Numbered from the stretch's first letter, positions 9,044 to 18,140 are shown. The stretch is 64,000 nt of DNA from Nonomuraea cavernae (GCF_014646355.1 NZ_BMNH01000006.1:1102-65101), one strand, 5' to 3'. Numbers and translations: made by a program. Notes: generated by a model from the sequence alone, not told the origin.

Positions 9044-10252
9044 ATGTCCACTCGACCCCGTGTCTCCACACGGATCTCCGCGATTTCCGAGTCCGCCACG
9101 CTCGCCGTGGACGCCAAGGCCAAGGCGATGAAGGCGGCGGGCCGCCCGGTCATCGGTTTCGGGGCGGGCGAGCCCGACTTTCCGACACCCGGCTACATCG
9201 TCGAGGCGGCGGTGGCGGCGGCGCGCGAGCCCCGTTTCCACAAGTACACCCCGGCCGGCGGGCTGCCCGAGCTCAGGCAGGCGGTGGCCGCCAAGACGCT
9301 GCGCGACTCCGGCTACCGGGTCGAGCCGTCCCAGGTGCTGATCACCAACGGCGGCAAGCAGGCCGTCTACGAGGCGTTCGCCACGCTGCTCGACCCGGGT
9401 GACGAGGTCCTGGTCGTGGCGCCCTACTGGACGACCTACCCCGAGGCGGTCAAGCTGGCCGGGGGCGTCCAGGTCGACGTCGTCACCGACGAGACGACCG
9501 GCTACCTCGCGAGCGTCGAGCAGCTGGAGGCGGCGCGCACCGCGCGTACCAAGGTGCTGTTGTTCGTCTCGCCGTCCAACCCGACCGGCGCCGTCCACTC
9601 GCCCGAGCAGACCGCGGCGATCGGCCGCTGGGCGGCCGAGCACGGCCTCTGGGTCGTCACCGACGAGATCTACGAGCATCTCGTGTACGGCGACACCGAG
9701 TTCACCAGCATCGCCACGGCCGTTCCCGAGTTGGGCGACCGGGTCGTCATCCTCAACGGAGTGGCCAAGACCTACGCGATGACGGGCTGGCGTGTCGGCT
9801 GGCTGATCGGCCCGCCCGACGTCGTCAAGGCGGCGACCAACCTGCAGTCGCACGCCACCTCCAACGTCGCGAACGTGTCCCAGATGGCCGCGCTGGCCGC
9901 CGTCTCGGGTGACCTGTCGGCCGTGGAGCGGATGCGCGAGGCGTTCGACCGGCGCCGCCAGACGATGGTGCGCATGCTCAACGAGATCCCGGGCGTGTTC
10001 TGCCCCGAGCCGAAGGGCGCGTTCTACGCCTACCCGTCGGTCAAGGAGCTCATCGGCAAGGAGCTGCGCGGCAGGCGTCCGCGATCGTCGGCGGAGCTGG
10101 CCGAGCTGATCCTGGAGGAGGCCGAGGTCGCGGTCGTCCCGGGCGAGGCGTTCGGCACTCCCGGCTACTTCCGCCTGTCCTACGCGCTGGGCGACGACGA
10201 CCTGGTCGAGGGCGTCAGCCGGCTGGCCAAGCTGCTCGCCGAGGCGCGCTGA
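9044..10252 (+). CDS. aspC: Aspartate aminotransferase (class I/II, PLP-dependent)
   Basis: This 402-residue fold-type I aminotransferase has the substrate-loop segment [19 protein letters not shown], the [10 protein letters not shown] block and the PLP lysine in [16 protein letters not shown]. It interconverts aspartate plus 2-oxoglutarate with oxaloacetate plus glutamate. The ATG at 9044 is preferred to an in-frame ATG at 9008 because GGAG lies upstream and [13 protein letters not shown] is the usual N-terminus. It is divergent from the tRNA-Trp/secE unit, as in Streptomyces. The exact amino acid range cannot be read from the sequence. Confidence 0.9.
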   Translation: MSTRPRVSTRISAISESATLAVDAKAKAMKAAGRPVIGFGAGEPDFPTPGYIVEAAVAAAREPRFHKYTPAGGLPELRQAVAAKTLRDSGYRVEPSQVLITNGGKQAVYEAFATLLDPGDEVLVVAPYWTTYPEAVKLAGGVQVDVVTDETTGYLASVEQLEAARTARTKVLLFVSPSNPTGAVHSPEQTAAIGRWAAEHGLWVVTDEIYEHLVYGDTEFTSIATAVPELGDRVVILNGVAKTYAMTGWRVGWLIGPPDVVKAATNLQSHATSNVANVSQMAALAAVSGDLSAVERMREAFDRRRQTMVRMLNEIPGVFCPEPKGAFYAYPSVKELIGKELRGRRPRSSAELAELILEEAEVAVVPGEAFGTPGYFRLSYALGDDDLVEGVSRLAKLLAEAR

Positions 10253-10256
10253 CCGC

Positions 10257-10757
10257 TCAGGAGCCTTCCTTGGGGGCGACCCCCGCGGCGACGCGGTCCA
10301 GCTCGCGGGCGAGCCCTGGTGTGACCGAGACGTAGACAGCGGTGCCGGGCCGTTCGAGCCACATGTAGTTGCGCACGTCGCCGCGCGTGTGCCAGCGCAG
10401 CGCGGGCTTGCCCAGGTGGGCGGTGAGGGCGGAGCGGGTGACCAGCGAGGCGAACCTCTCGGCCGAGCGCACCCCGCACACGACGCCGACGCGCAGCTCC
10501 TCGCCGCCGCCACGCCAGGACGCTCCCCGCACCTTGAGTCGTTCGGTGAGCGAACTGATCTGCGCGAACCCCCGGCCCCGGGTCAGCCCTTCGGGCAGGT
10601 AGGTGATCGTCAAGGGCCCGGACCCGCAGGTCAGGGCGGGCCCCTCCTCGGCGGCGGGTGCCGGGACGGGGCTGGAGCGGGCGAGGCTGGGCTCGGCCGC
10701 CGGCGCGCCGCATCCGGACAGTGCCAGCACGAGAACGACCGGTGCCAGGCGCCGCAT
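10257..10757 (-). CDS. Lipoprotein of unknown function
   Basis: The 166-residue protein has a signal peptide ending in lipobox LSGC (Cys about residue 16), a Pro/Ala linker, and a domain starting with ITYLPEGLTRG and ending with WLERPGTAVYVSVTPGLAREL. I do not recognise a named family. The neighbouring 206-residue protein shares the pattern YLPxGL, followed later by a WLER-x-GT-x-V/I-x-VS block, so the two look paralogous. It probably sits on the outer face of the membrane. It ends five bases from the convergent aspC stop. Confidence 0.65.
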   Translation of the reverse strand: MRRLAPVVLVLALSGCGAPAAEPSLARSSPVPAPAAEEGPALTCGSGPLTITYLPEGLTRGRGFAQISSLTERLKVRGASWRGGGEELRVGVVCGVRSAERFASLVTRSALTAHLGKPALRWHTRGDVRNYMWLERPGTAVYVSVTPGLARELDRVAAGVAPKEGS

Positions 10758-10799
10758 CAGCCCCCCTTGGCTATACGAGTGGGTGACCAGGGAAAAGCC

Positions 10800-11420
10800 T
10801 TAGTCTCCTACAGGAGCCCGCACCGAGGCGGCAAGAGGGAGAAGCTCCCTGCCGAGTGATTCGCTCACCCGGATCCACGCTCCGGTGCCGACCCGCTCCA
10901 GCCAGACGATCATCCGGCCGCCGCTCGGGGGCCGGCCGACCATGGCGGGCCGGCCGCGGATCGTGGTGCCCCTGGCGTCCGCCAGGGAGACCCGCTCGCG
11001 GTAGGACTCCCAGTCCGCTGCCACCGTACCGCGCTCGACCTGCGCCTCGACGTACCTGCCGGCGGAGCCGAACCTGGCCCAGGCGCCTTCGACGCCTGGG
11101 CCGGGCGGGATCGCTCCCCCGCCCGTACGCCGCAGACCGGCGGGCAGATAGGTGAGCCAGAAGTCACCGGCGACCACCGCGAGCGTGGCCTTCGGGGCGG
11201 CGACGCCGCCGGGCCGCCCCACCGCGGGCCTACCGGGACCGCCGGTCGCCGGAACCGGCTCGACGGCCGGAACGGGCGTGGGCGACGCCGCGACCGTCGG
11301 CGTGGGCCGCCCGAACCCCGAGGAGAACAGCCCGTAGATGATCAGGGCGGTGACGCCGAAGGCGCCGGACGCGAGGGCGGCCCGCCGCCACTCAGCACTC
11401 CTCGGCCCCTCAGGCATCAT
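10800..11420 (-). CDS. Membrane-anchored protein of unknown function, YLPxGL type
   Basis: This 206-residue protein has one N-terminal membrane helix (about residues 15-33), a Pro/Thr-rich linker and an extracytoplasmic domain with LTYLPAGLRRT and MIVWLERVGTGAWIRVSESLGREL. Those blocks match the upstream-strand lipoprotein at 10257, and a shorter match (YLPEGLAWS) occurs in the PASTA protein at 11462. This suggests a local family of sigma-factor-linked surface proteins. It starts ATG-ATG, so the first residue is uncertain by one. No catalytic motif is visible. Confidence 0.6.
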   Translation of the reverse strand: MMPEGPRSAEWRRAALASGAFGVTALIIYGLFSSGFGRPTPTVAASPTPVPAVEPVPATGGPGRPAVGRPGGVAAPKATLAVVAGDFWLTYLPAGLRRTGGGAIPPGPGVEGAWARFGSAGRYVEAQVERGTVAADWESYRERVSLADARGTTIRGRPAMVGRPPSGGRMIVWLERVGTGAWIRVSESLGRELLPLAASVRAPVGD

Positions 11421-11461
11421 GGACGACCGATCCCCGGCTTGACATCAACTGCCCCAGGAGT

Positions 11462-12358
11462 TTACTCGCGCAGTTCGATCCCTTCGGCGACCTTCCTCAG
11501 TTCGGCGGGTCCGTCGACCTTTCCGGCGTACATGGGGCTCAGGTACACCTCGACGGCCAGCCCCGCGCGCGGAACCCAGCCGATCGTGAGCGTCGTGTCG
11601 TCGGCGGCCTCCCGCACGGGCTTGCCGCCCTCGGTGACGTTCGTCAGGTAACCCTTCTCGCCGCCGATGTCCACGCGGCCGGGGAAGGTGCTGAGCCGCT
11701 GCCGGACGGAGCGGGCCGCCTGGCCCTCGAACACCACGACCTGGATGCCGTAACCGTCCTTCTCGTCGCCTCCTGGGGAGAACGTGGTGGTGTAGCTCGT
11801 CTTGCCAAACCCGTCCTTGCCCGACCACCTGCTCCAGGCCAGGCCCTCGGGCAGGTAGCCGAGGTGGATGCCGCCGAACGTCCGTCCGTCGCCCAGGTCG
11901 CCCAGGTCCTGTGGCATCGAGCTGGGCGGCTCGACGGTCAGCATGACCACCTCTCCCTTGCCCACTTCGGTCTCCGGGGCCGGGTCCTGCCGGCTCACGT
12001 TCCCCTTGGCTGTCTCCGTCTCGGGGTCGTTCACCACCAGCCCGGCGTCCCTCAGCGTCCTGACCGCGTCGGCGACGTCCATGCCCACGACTGACGGCAC
12101 CTTCACCGGCGCGACCACCGCCCGGTTCTCGCCCGTGGTGAGCGGCGCGGTGGCGGGCCGCGCCGCCGGCTGGCCGGTGGTCAGCACCAGCGGGACCGCC
12201 ACGGCGACGGCGGCGGTGGCGAGCGCGGCGCCGGCCGTACGGAATCTGACCACGTGCGCGCGGTGGCCGCGGCGCACGGCCCCGCCCAGCGTGGGAGAGG
12301 CCTGCACGTCGGCGACGTGGTCGGCCATGGCCTGCGCGAGCGCCTCCTCTGCCTTCAT
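11462..12358 (-). CDS. Membrane protein with PASTA domain, partner of the ECF sigma factor
   Basis: This 298-residue protein has a cytoplasmic N-terminus of about 40 residues, a membrane helix (about 42-60), one PASTA domain (VPSVVGMDVADAVRTLRDAGL and following, about residues 80-145) and a C-terminal domain with LGYLPEGLAWS. Its ATG overlaps the sigma factor stop by four bases (ATGA), the usual coupling for a sigma/anti-sigma pair. PASTA domains bind muropeptides or beta-lactams in Ser/Thr kinases, so sensing of cell-wall state is a reasonable inference. No zinc-binding HxxxCxxC anti-sigma motif is visible. Confidence 0.7.
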   Translation of the reverse strand: MKAEEALAQAMADHVADVQASPTLGGAVRRGHRAHVVRFRTAGAALATAAVAVAVPLVLTTGQPAARPATAPLTTGENRAVVAPVKVPSVVGMDVADAVRTLRDAGLVVNDPETETAKGNVSRQDPAPETEVGKGEVVMLTVEPPSSMPQDLGDLGDGRTFGGIHLGYLPEGLAWSRWSGKDGFGKTSYTTTFSPGGDEKDGYGIQVVVFEGQAARSVRQRLSTFPGRVDIGGEKGYLTNVTEGGKPVREAADDTTLTIGWVPRAGLAVEVYLSPMYAGKVDGPAELRKVAEGIELRE

Positions 12359-12855
12359 TGCAACGCTCCTTCTGTGATGTGCATGCGTTCGCGGATCCGG
12401 GCCAGGCCGCGCGCGGCCTGGGACTTCACGGTGCCGACCGAGCACCCCAGCTGGGCGGCGGTCGACGCCTCCGACTGGTCCTCCCAGTAGCGCAGGACGA
12501 GCACGGCCCGCATCTTCGGTGGCAGCCTGCGCAGCTCCTCGATGAGCGCGTCACGCAGGTCGAGGTCGGGAGAGTTCGCGGGGGTGTCGGGTGGCCGGGC
12601 GAACGTGATCTCCCGGATCACCCGGTTCCGGCGCGCCCTGCTGATGGCCGCGTTCACCACGATCCTGCGGGCGTACGCCTCGGGGTTGTCGCGCCGGATC
12701 CGGGACCAGTGCCGGTAGGTCTTCTCCAGCGCGTGCTGGACGAGATCCTCGGCGTCATGCCTGGTCGCACCGCAGACCAGGATCGCCGTGCGCAGGAGCG
12801 AGGTGCTCCGCGCGGCGAGGAACTCGTCGAATGCCGCTTCGTCTTCGTCCGTCAT
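12355..12855 (-). CDS. ECF RNA polymerase sigma factor, SigE-like family
   Basis: This 166-residue extracytoplasmic-function sigma factor has region 2 (LLRTAILVCGATRHDAEDLVQHAL and YRHWSRI) and region 4 (LPPKMRAVLVLRYWEDQS, then LGCSVGTVKSQAARGLARIRE as the DNA-binding helix-turn-helix). The ATG at 12853-12855 has AGGGGA upstream; an in-frame TTG two codons earlier is possible. It is coupled to the PASTA-domain membrane protein downstream, so it is likely held by that protein and released on an envelope signal. Confidence 0.9.
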   Translation of the reverse strand: MTDEDEAAFDEFLAARSTSLLRTAILVCGATRHDAEDLVQHALEKTYRHWSRIRRDNPEAYARRIVVNAAISRARRNRVIREITFARPPDTPANSPDLDLRDALIEELRRLPPKMRAVLVLRYWEDQSEASTAAQLGCSVGTVKSQAARGLARIRERMHITEGALQ

Positions 12856-12924
12856 AGGCAAGGGTCCCCTTTCGCCCTCCCCAACGCACGAATCCTCCCC
12901 CGGGTTGAGTGGCAGGATATGGAA

Positions 12925-13974
12925 ATGCCACGTCCGCTAGACAAGCTGCCCAAGGCACATCTGCACCTGCACTTCACCGGGTCCATGCGGCACTCGACGT
13001 TGATCGAGCTGGCCAGGGAGCAGGGGCTGCACCTACCCGACGCGCTCGAACAGGACTGGCCGCCCCGGTTGCGGGCCACCGACGAGCGGGGCTGGTTCAG
13101 GTTCCAGCGGCTGTACGACATCGCCCGGTCGGTGCTGGCCAAGCCCGAGCACGTCTACCGGCTGCTCCTGGAGACGGCCGAGGACGAGGCGACCGCCGGG
13201 TCGAGGTGGCTGGAGATCCAGGTCGATCCCTCGGGCTACGCGCAACGCTTCGGCGGGCTGACGGCCACGCTGGAGCTGGTGCTGGACGCGGCGGCCAGGG
13301 CGGCCGAGCGGGCGGGCATCGGGATGGCGGTGGTCGTCGCGGCCAACCGCACCCGGCATCCGCTCGACGCCAACACGCTGGCCCGGCTGGCCGCCCAGTA
13401 CGCCGGCAAGGGCGTCGTCGGGTTCGGGCTGTCCAATGACGAGCGACGGGCGCAGGCGCGCGACTTCGACCGGGCGTTCAGGATCGCCAAGCGGGCGGGG
13501 CTGCTGGCCGTGCCCCACGGGGGCGAGTTGCTCGGGCCGCGCAGCATCGCGCAGTGCGTCGACGACCTGGAGGCCGACCGCGTGGGCCACGGGATCCGGG
13601 CGGCCGAGGACCAGCGGCTGATGGAGCGGCTGGCCGACCGGCAGATCTGCTGCGAGGTCTGCCCCACCTCCAACGTCGGGCTCGGGGTGGCCGAACGGGC
13701 CGCCGACGTGCCGGTGCGGCGGCTGTTCGACTCGGGGGTGCCGATCGCGCTGGGCTCCGACGACCCGCTGCTGTTCGGTTCGCGGCTGTTGCGGCAGTAC
13801 GAGCTGGCACGCGACGTGTACGCCTTCCGCGACGGCGAGATCGCCGAGCTGGCGCGGCAGTCGATCAGGTCGTCGTCCGCGCCGGAGGCGCTGCGCAAGG
13901 AGCTGATGAAGGAGATCGACGACTGGCTGATGACTCCCCCACCGGAGTCGTCAGCGGAGTCGTCACCCCAGTGA
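12925..13974 (+). CDS. add: Adenosine deaminase family protein
   Basis: This 349-residue metal-dependent hydrolase has HLHLHFTGSM (first zinc ligands, about residues 11-20), PHGGEL, a GHG motif in DRVGHGIRA and SDDPLLF (catalytic Asp). These are the markers of the adenosine deaminase family, which converts adenosine to inosine. The ATG at 12925 is preferred because GGCAGGA lies about seven bases upstream; ATG 12919 is an alternative. The gene stands alone between two minus-strand sigma units. The substrate could be another aminated purine, as in related actinobacterial proteins. Confidence 0.85.
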   Translation: MPRPLDKLPKAHLHLHFTGSMRHSTLIELAREQGLHLPDALEQDWPPRLRATDERGWFRFQRLYDIARSVLAKPEHVYRLLLETAEDEATAGSRWLEIQVDPSGYAQRFGGLTATLELVLDAAARAAERAGIGMAVVVAANRTRHPLDANTLARLAAQYAGKGVVGFGLSNDERRAQARDFDRAFRIAKRAGLLAVPHGGELLGPRSIAQCVDDLEADRVGHGIRAAEDQRLMERLADRQICCEVCPTSNVGLGVAERAADVPVRRLFDSGVPIALGSDDPLLFGSRLLRQYELARDVYAFRDGEIAELARQSIRSSSAPEALRKELMKEIDDWLMTPPPESSAESSPQ

Positions 13975-13983
13975 GGCGGCTCG

Positions 13984-14895
13984 TCAGCGGAGTGAGGCGG
14001 CGATCTCCGCGGCTCGTTCCTTGGTCCCGGCGCCTTCCAGGCGGTAACCGACGGCGCCCGACTGCCAGATGAGGGTCGGGGCCGCCTGACGCAGCGGGAC
14101 CGAGGTGCCGTCGTCGCGCTCGATGTAGCCGAGCGGGTGGCTGCCGCCGATCCACCAGGCCGTGGTGGTGCCGAGCGGCACGTCCTGGGGATGGGGCGGG
14201 CCCAGCCGCTTGAAGAAGAAGGGCTCCATGGTGCCGTCGAACTGGTCGAGCCGGATGCCGTCCGGCCAGAACATCGACGCCACCCGCCCGTCGTCGCCGA
14301 CCGTGGCCGCGCTGGGCGGGCCCAGGGCGGCCGGGGTCCTGACCGTGAAGGCGACCAGGGAGCCCAGCCTCCTCGGCTCGACCTCGCGCTCCCCCGGCAG
14401 CGTGGTGGGGGTGATCACCGGTGCCGGGGTCTCGCCCAGGCGCAGCTCGATGCCGGCGTACCTGAGGATCGCGGTGACCGCCGCCCGCCCCTGGGGGGTG
14501 GCGGCCGTGACGGCGACGACGGCGAGCACCACGGCCACGACGACCGTCCACCTCCTGCGCCGGATGCCAGGCCGAGCCGGCCGCCGCTTCCGGGCAGGCT
14601 CAGGAGCCAGCTCAGGAGCGGGCTTGGGCGCGGGCGTCTCGGGCGCGGGCTCGGGCGCGGGCTCGGGCGCGGTCCCGGGCGCGGTCCCGGGCGCGGTCCC
14701 GGGCGCGGTCCCGGGCGCGGGCTCGGGCGCGGGCTCGGGCGCGGTCCCGGAGGCGCTCTCCGGGGTGGCGCCGGTGGCGAGGCGGGTGCGGACCGCGGCG
14801 GCCACGTCGGCGGGCGGCGGCGCGGGGACGTCGAGTGAGGCGCCCAGGTCGAGAAGCCGGGCTTCGAGGTCGTCGAACGACTCATGCGAGCTCAC
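13984..14895 (-). CDS. Membrane-anchored putative anti-sigma factor with EPAP/GTAP repeats
   Basis: This 303-residue protein has a cytoplasmic N-terminus (about 1-45), a long EPAP/GTAP tetrapeptide repeat (about 50-90), a basic stretch, one membrane helix (about 115-133) and an extracytoplasmic domain ending in a YRLEGAGTKERAAEIAASL helix. Its start overlaps the sigma factor gene by 14 bases. The topology fits an anti-sigma factor, although no zinc-binding motif is seen. The repeat sits between the presumed sigma-binding part and the membrane helix, so it may act as a spacer. Confidence 0.65.
   Translation of the reverse strand: MSSHESFDDLEARLLDLGASLDVPAPPPADVAAAVRTRLATGATPESASGTAPEPAPEPAPGTAPGTAPGTAPGTAPEPAPEPAPETPAPKPAPELAPEPARKRRPARPGIRRRRWTVVVAVVLAVVAVTAATPQGRAAVTAILRYAGIELRLGETPAPVITPTTLPGEREVEPRRLGSLVAFTVRTPAALGPPSAATVGDDGRVASMFWPDGIRLDQFDGTMEPFFFKRLGPPHPQDVPLGTTTAWWIGGSHPLGYIERDDGTSVPLRQAAPTLIWQSGAVGYRLEGAGTKERAAEIAASLR
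14641..14748. repeat. Nine 12-base tandem units inside the anti-sigma gene
   Basis: Nine consecutive 12-base units of two kinds, GGGCGCGGGCTC and GGGCGCGGTCCC, are arranged 2-4-2-1. On the coding (minus) strand they give EPAP and GTAP tetrapeptides. The unit length is a multiple of three, so copy-number changes would keep the frame and only lengthen or shorten the linker. Confidence 0.9.
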
Positions 14896-15421
14896 CGCCC
14901 ACCCCCTCTCTGAGCCGGGCCAGACCGCGATGGGTGCTGGACTTGACGGTGCCCAGGGGCCAGTCGAGCACCTGGGCGGTCTCCGCTTCGGACAGCTGTA
15001 AGAAGTACCGGCAGACCACGGCCTGGCGTTCCCGTTCGGGCAGCCGGCGCACCGCGTCCAGGAGGCGGGCGCGGCGGTCGGTGGCCACCGCGGTGCCCGC
15101 CGGGTCGTCCGGGGCCGCGACCTCGGCCGTGGCGCCGAGGCGCGCGGTCAGCTCGGACCTGCGCCCGCGCGAACGGTTGAGGTTGTGGGTCTCGTTGGCC
15201 ACGATGCGCAGCAGCCACGGCCGGAACGGCGCGTCGCGGCGGAACGACGACAGGTGCCTGAACGCCTTGACGAACGCCTCCTGCACCACGTCCTCCGCCT
15301 CGTCCCCCGCTCCCAGCAGGGCGGCCGTACGGTGGGCGAGCGCGCTGTAGCGGGTGACCAGCGCCTCGTAGGCGCTCAGGTCACCGGCGAGTGAGCGGCC
15401 GATCGCCTCGTCGTCGTCCAT
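14882..15421 (-). CDS. ECF RNA polymerase sigma factor
   Basis: This 179-residue ECF sigma factor has region 2 (YEALVTRYSALAHRTAALL, DVVQEAFVKAFRHL, FRPWLLRIVANE) and region 4 (LPERERQAVVCRYFLQLSEAE, then LDWPLGTVKSSTHRGLARLRE). It is the upstream partner of the overlapping membrane protein gene. A GTKS-like spacing and the absence of a C-terminal extension fit a standard two-domain ECF factor. The target promoter cannot be assigned from this window. Confidence 0.9.
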   Translation of the reverse strand: MDDDEAIGRSLAGDLSAYEALVTRYSALAHRTAALLGAGDEAEDVVQEAFVKAFRHLSSFRRDAPFRPWLLRIVANETHNLNRSRGRRSELTARLGATAEVAAPDDPAGTAVATDRRARLLDAVRRLPERERQAVVCRYFLQLSEAETAQVLDWPLGTVKSSTHRGLARLREGVGGELA

Positions 15422-15545
15422 GGCGAATCAGATTCCATCCCAGAACAGGGCACCAAGGGAAGGGCGTCGAGTCGATCAGGTGAGCCCGAAGCCGCGCCGG
15501 GCACTAGACTCTGGCAGATTCACGAGCCCTCGAAGGAACGGGACT

Positions 15546-16280
15546 ATGTCTTCTGGGTATGACCGCGTAGTGCAACCGGCGGCCGGTGACGAGGCCCTGG
15601 AGAACCACCTCGGCGGGGACGAGGCGAAGAACTACCGGCAGTACGAGTTCGACATGGTCGCCCCGCATGTCGGCCGTTCGATGCTGGAGATCGGCTCGGG
15701 CCTGGGCCACTTCGCCGAGCAGTTCCTGCCGCGGCTCGACCGGCTCGTGGTGTCCGACTTCGACCCCTACTGCGTCGAGCAGCTCCGGCAGCGGTTCGCC
15801 GGGCGCGACGACATCGACGTGCTGCAGTTCGGCCTGCCGACCGACATCCCCCTTGAGGACAAGGTCGACACCGTCGTGATGATGAACGTCCTGGAGCACA
15901 TCGAGGACGACGCCGAGGCGCTGCGCTCGCTGGCCCGCGTCACCCAGCCGGGCGGGCGCATCATCATCTGGGTGCCCGGCTACATGCAGCTCTACGGAGA
16001 CTTCGACCGCAAGGTCGGCCACGTCCAGCGCTACACCCCCAAGACCCTCTCCGCGACGGTCGCCAGGGCGGGCCTCGACGTCGACGTGCTCAAGCCGATC
16101 AACTTCCTGGGCGGCATCGCCTGGTGGGCCGCGGTGCGGCGCGGCGGGGTCGGCTATCCCGACCCGCGCCTGGTCAAGATCTACGACCGCACGGTGGTGC
16201 CCGCGACCCGGCTGATCGAGCGGTTCATCCGGCCGCCGTTCGGCCAGACGGTCTTCTGCGTGGCCCGGGTGCCCTCCTGA
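15546..16280 (+). CDS. SAM-dependent methyltransferase, class I
   Basis: The 244-residue protein has the SAM-binding motif I MLEIGSGLGHFAEQF (about residues 42-56), VVSDFDP as motif II, and MMNVLEHIEDDAEALRSLARVTQPGGRIIIWVPG. The pattern resembles methyltransferase type 11/23 enzymes found next to glycan and lipid genes. The ATG at 15546 has GAAGGAACGGG upstream. It has no clear operon partner; the next gene is convergent. The substrate cannot be predicted. Confidence 0.8.
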   Translation: MSSGYDRVVQPAAGDEALENHLGGDEAKNYRQYEFDMVAPHVGRSMLEIGSGLGHFAEQFLPRLDRLVVSDFDPYCVEQLRQRFAGRDDIDVLQFGLPTDIPLEDKVDTVVMMNVLEHIEDDAEALRSLARVTQPGGRIIIWVPGYMQLYGDFDRKVGHVQRYTPKTLSATVARAGLDVDVLKPINFLGGIAWWAAVRRGGVGYPDPRLVKIYDRTVVPATRLIERFIRPPFGQTVFCVARVPS

Positions 16281-16298
16281 GCACCCGGGGCCTGCCGG

Positions 16299-17183
16299 TC
16301 ACTTGATGGAGCCGGCGGTCAGGCCTCCGACGACCTTCCGCTCGATCAGGGCGAAGAGGATGATCACCGGGATGGTGGCGATCACCGAGCCGGCGAACAG
16401 GTTCTGCCAGTCGACCTGGTACTGCCCGATGAACGAGTTGAGCGCCACGGTCAGCGGCTGGTTGGCGGGAGTGGTGGTCAGGGTCAGGGCCACCACGAAC
16501 TCGTTCCAGGCGGCGATGAACGTGAAGATCAGCGCGGTGATCACGCCGGGCATGGCGAGCGGCAGCGTGATCCGGAACAACGCCCCGAACCTCCCGTTGC
16601 CGTCGATGAACGCGGCCTCCTCCAGCTCACGCGGGATCGACGAGAAGTACGCGTTGAGGATCCACACCGCGAACGCCAGGTTGAACCCGCCGTTGACCAG
16701 GATCAGCGACCAGATCGAGTCCACCAGCCCGAACTGGAAGAACTCCCGGTAGATGCCGACCAGCATGGCCGTCGGCTGGAACATCTGGGTGATCAGCACC
16801 AGGATCAGGAAGGCCGTACGCCCCCTGAAGTTGTGCCGGGCCGAGTAGTACGCCGCCGGCAGCGCGACGAGCAGCACCAGGATCGTCGACCCGGCCGCCA
16901 CCTGGAGCGTGACGACGAGGTTGCCGGCCAGGCCGCTGCTCCAGAAGTTGGCGAGGTTGGACCACTCCCACTCCGACGGGAAGAACGTGGCGTCGCGCAG
17001 TGAGTCCTGTGGCCGCAGCGAGGTGAGCAGCATCACCAGGTACGGGAACAGGAAGATGAACGCGACGACGTACGCCAGGCCCGCGACGAGCACGGTCCTG
17101 ACCCTGGGCAGCCGCCGGGCGGGCGGGGGCCGGAGCCGGGCGTGGTGGTGCGCGGCCGGGCGGGAGGCGGTCTTGACGGCCAT
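16299..17183 (-). CDS. Sugar ABC transporter permease (MalG/LacG type)
   Basis: This 294-residue permease has six predicted membrane helices and the EAA loop EELEEAAFIDGNGRFGALFRITLPLAMPG, which docks the ATPase. It belongs to the CUT1 carbohydrate importer family. Its ATG overlaps the TGA of the upstream permease by one base. The operon ends here without an ATPase gene, so it must use an ATPase encoded elsewhere, as MsiK serves several sugar importers in Streptomyces. Confidence 0.9.
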   Translation of the reverse strand: MAVKTASRPAAHHHARLRPPPARRLPRVRTVLVAGLAYVVAFIFLFPYLVMLLTSLRPQDSLRDATFFPSEWEWSNLANFWSSGLAGNLVVTLQVAAGSTILVLLVALPAAYYSARHNFRGRTAFLILVLITQMFQPTAMLVGIYREFFQFGLVDSIWSLILVNGGFNLAFAVWILNAYFSSIPRELEEAAFIDGNGRFGALFRITLPLAMPGVITALIFTFIAAWNEFVVALTLTTTPANQPLTVALNSFIGQYQVDWQNLFAGSVIATIPVIILFALIERKVVGGLTAGSIK

Positions 17184-18067
17184 CACGCCACCTCCTTGTT
17201 CCAGCGGGACACCTTGAGGAAGATGACGGTCAGGATGATCACCATGCCGAAGTTCACGACCGACATGGCGGCGGACTCGCCGATGTCGGAGCTCTTGAGG
17301 ATGAACATGAAGATCGTCGAGGTGGCCGTCGAGTAGCCGGGCTGGCCGTGCGTCATCGCCCAGATGATCGGGAAGCTGTTGAAGACGTTCATCACGTTGA
17401 TCAGCGCGGCCACGGTGAGCGCCGGGCGCAGCAGCGGCAGCGTGATCGACCAGTACGTACGGATCCGGGAGGCGCCGTCCATCTTGGCCGCCTCGTAGAC
17501 GTCGGCCGGGATCGTGGCCAGCCCGGCCAGCAGCGCGTACGTGGTGAACGGCACCGACACGAACACCGCGACGAACACCAGCCACGGCATCGCGGTGGAG
17601 GCGTCGCCCAGTTGGTCGGCCGAGGCCCCGCCGAGCGCGTCGATGAGCCCGAGCTTGAGCCGGATCTGGTTGATCACCCCGACTTCGGGGTCGAGCATCC
17701 ACTTGAAGATGATCGCCGTCATCAGCACCGAGGCGGCCCACGGCGCGATCAGCGCCCAGCGGGCGAACTTGCGGCCGGGGAAGCTCTGGTTGAACAGCTG
17801 GGCGAGGGCCAGCGAGATCAGCACGGTGAGGACGACGACGGCCACCACCCAGATCACGCTGCGGACCATGATGTCCGCGAAATCCTTCTCGCCGAACAGC
17901 TTCTCGTAGTTGGCCAGGCCGTTGGAGCCCTGCACCACGCCGAACCGGCTGATCTTCAGGAACGACGACCTGATCATCTCGACGACCGGCCAGAGCACGA
18001 CCACCGCGATCAGCACGATGGCGGGCCCCACCCAGACGAGGGGCTCCAGGGGGCGCAACCTTCTCAT
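17183..18067 (-). CDS. Sugar ABC transporter permease (MalF/LacF type)
   Basis: This 294-residue permease has six membrane helices and the coupling loop PADVYEAAKMDGASRIRTYWSITLPLL. It pairs with the MalG-type permease encoded directly downstream (one-base overlap) to form the channel of a CUT1 sugar importer. The binding-protein gene lies about 75 bases upstream on the same strand. The two DasR-like operators before the operon point to amino-sugar control. Confidence 0.9.
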   Translation of the reverse strand: MRRLRPLEPLVWVGPAIVLIAVVVLWPVVEMIRSSFLKISRFGVVQGSNGLANYEKLFGEKDFADIMVRSVIWVVAVVVLTVLISLALAQLFNQSFPGRKFARWALIAPWAASVLMTAIIFKWMLDPEVGVINQIRLKLGLIDALGGASADQLGDASTAMPWLVFVAVFVSVPFTTYALLAGLATIPADVYEAAKMDGASRIRTYWSITLPLLRPALTVAALINVMNVFNSFPIIWAMTHGQPGYSTATSTIFMFILKSSDIGESAAMSVVNFGMVIILTVIFLKVSRWNKEVA

Positions 18068-18140
18068 GCGGAACCTTCCATGAACGGTACGGCCGGCGGC
18101 CCCGGGAAACTGGGCGCCGGCCGTACGGATCCCCGTTGGA

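Noticed and set aside
12358..12924. Extended N-terminus of adenosine deaminase
   Set aside because: The upstream in-frame stretch overlaps the sigma factor on the other strand. A good ribosome site stands right before the standard family start.
14641..14748. CRISPR-like array
   Set aside because: Units are contiguous 12-base codon repeats without spacers and lie inside a coding frame.
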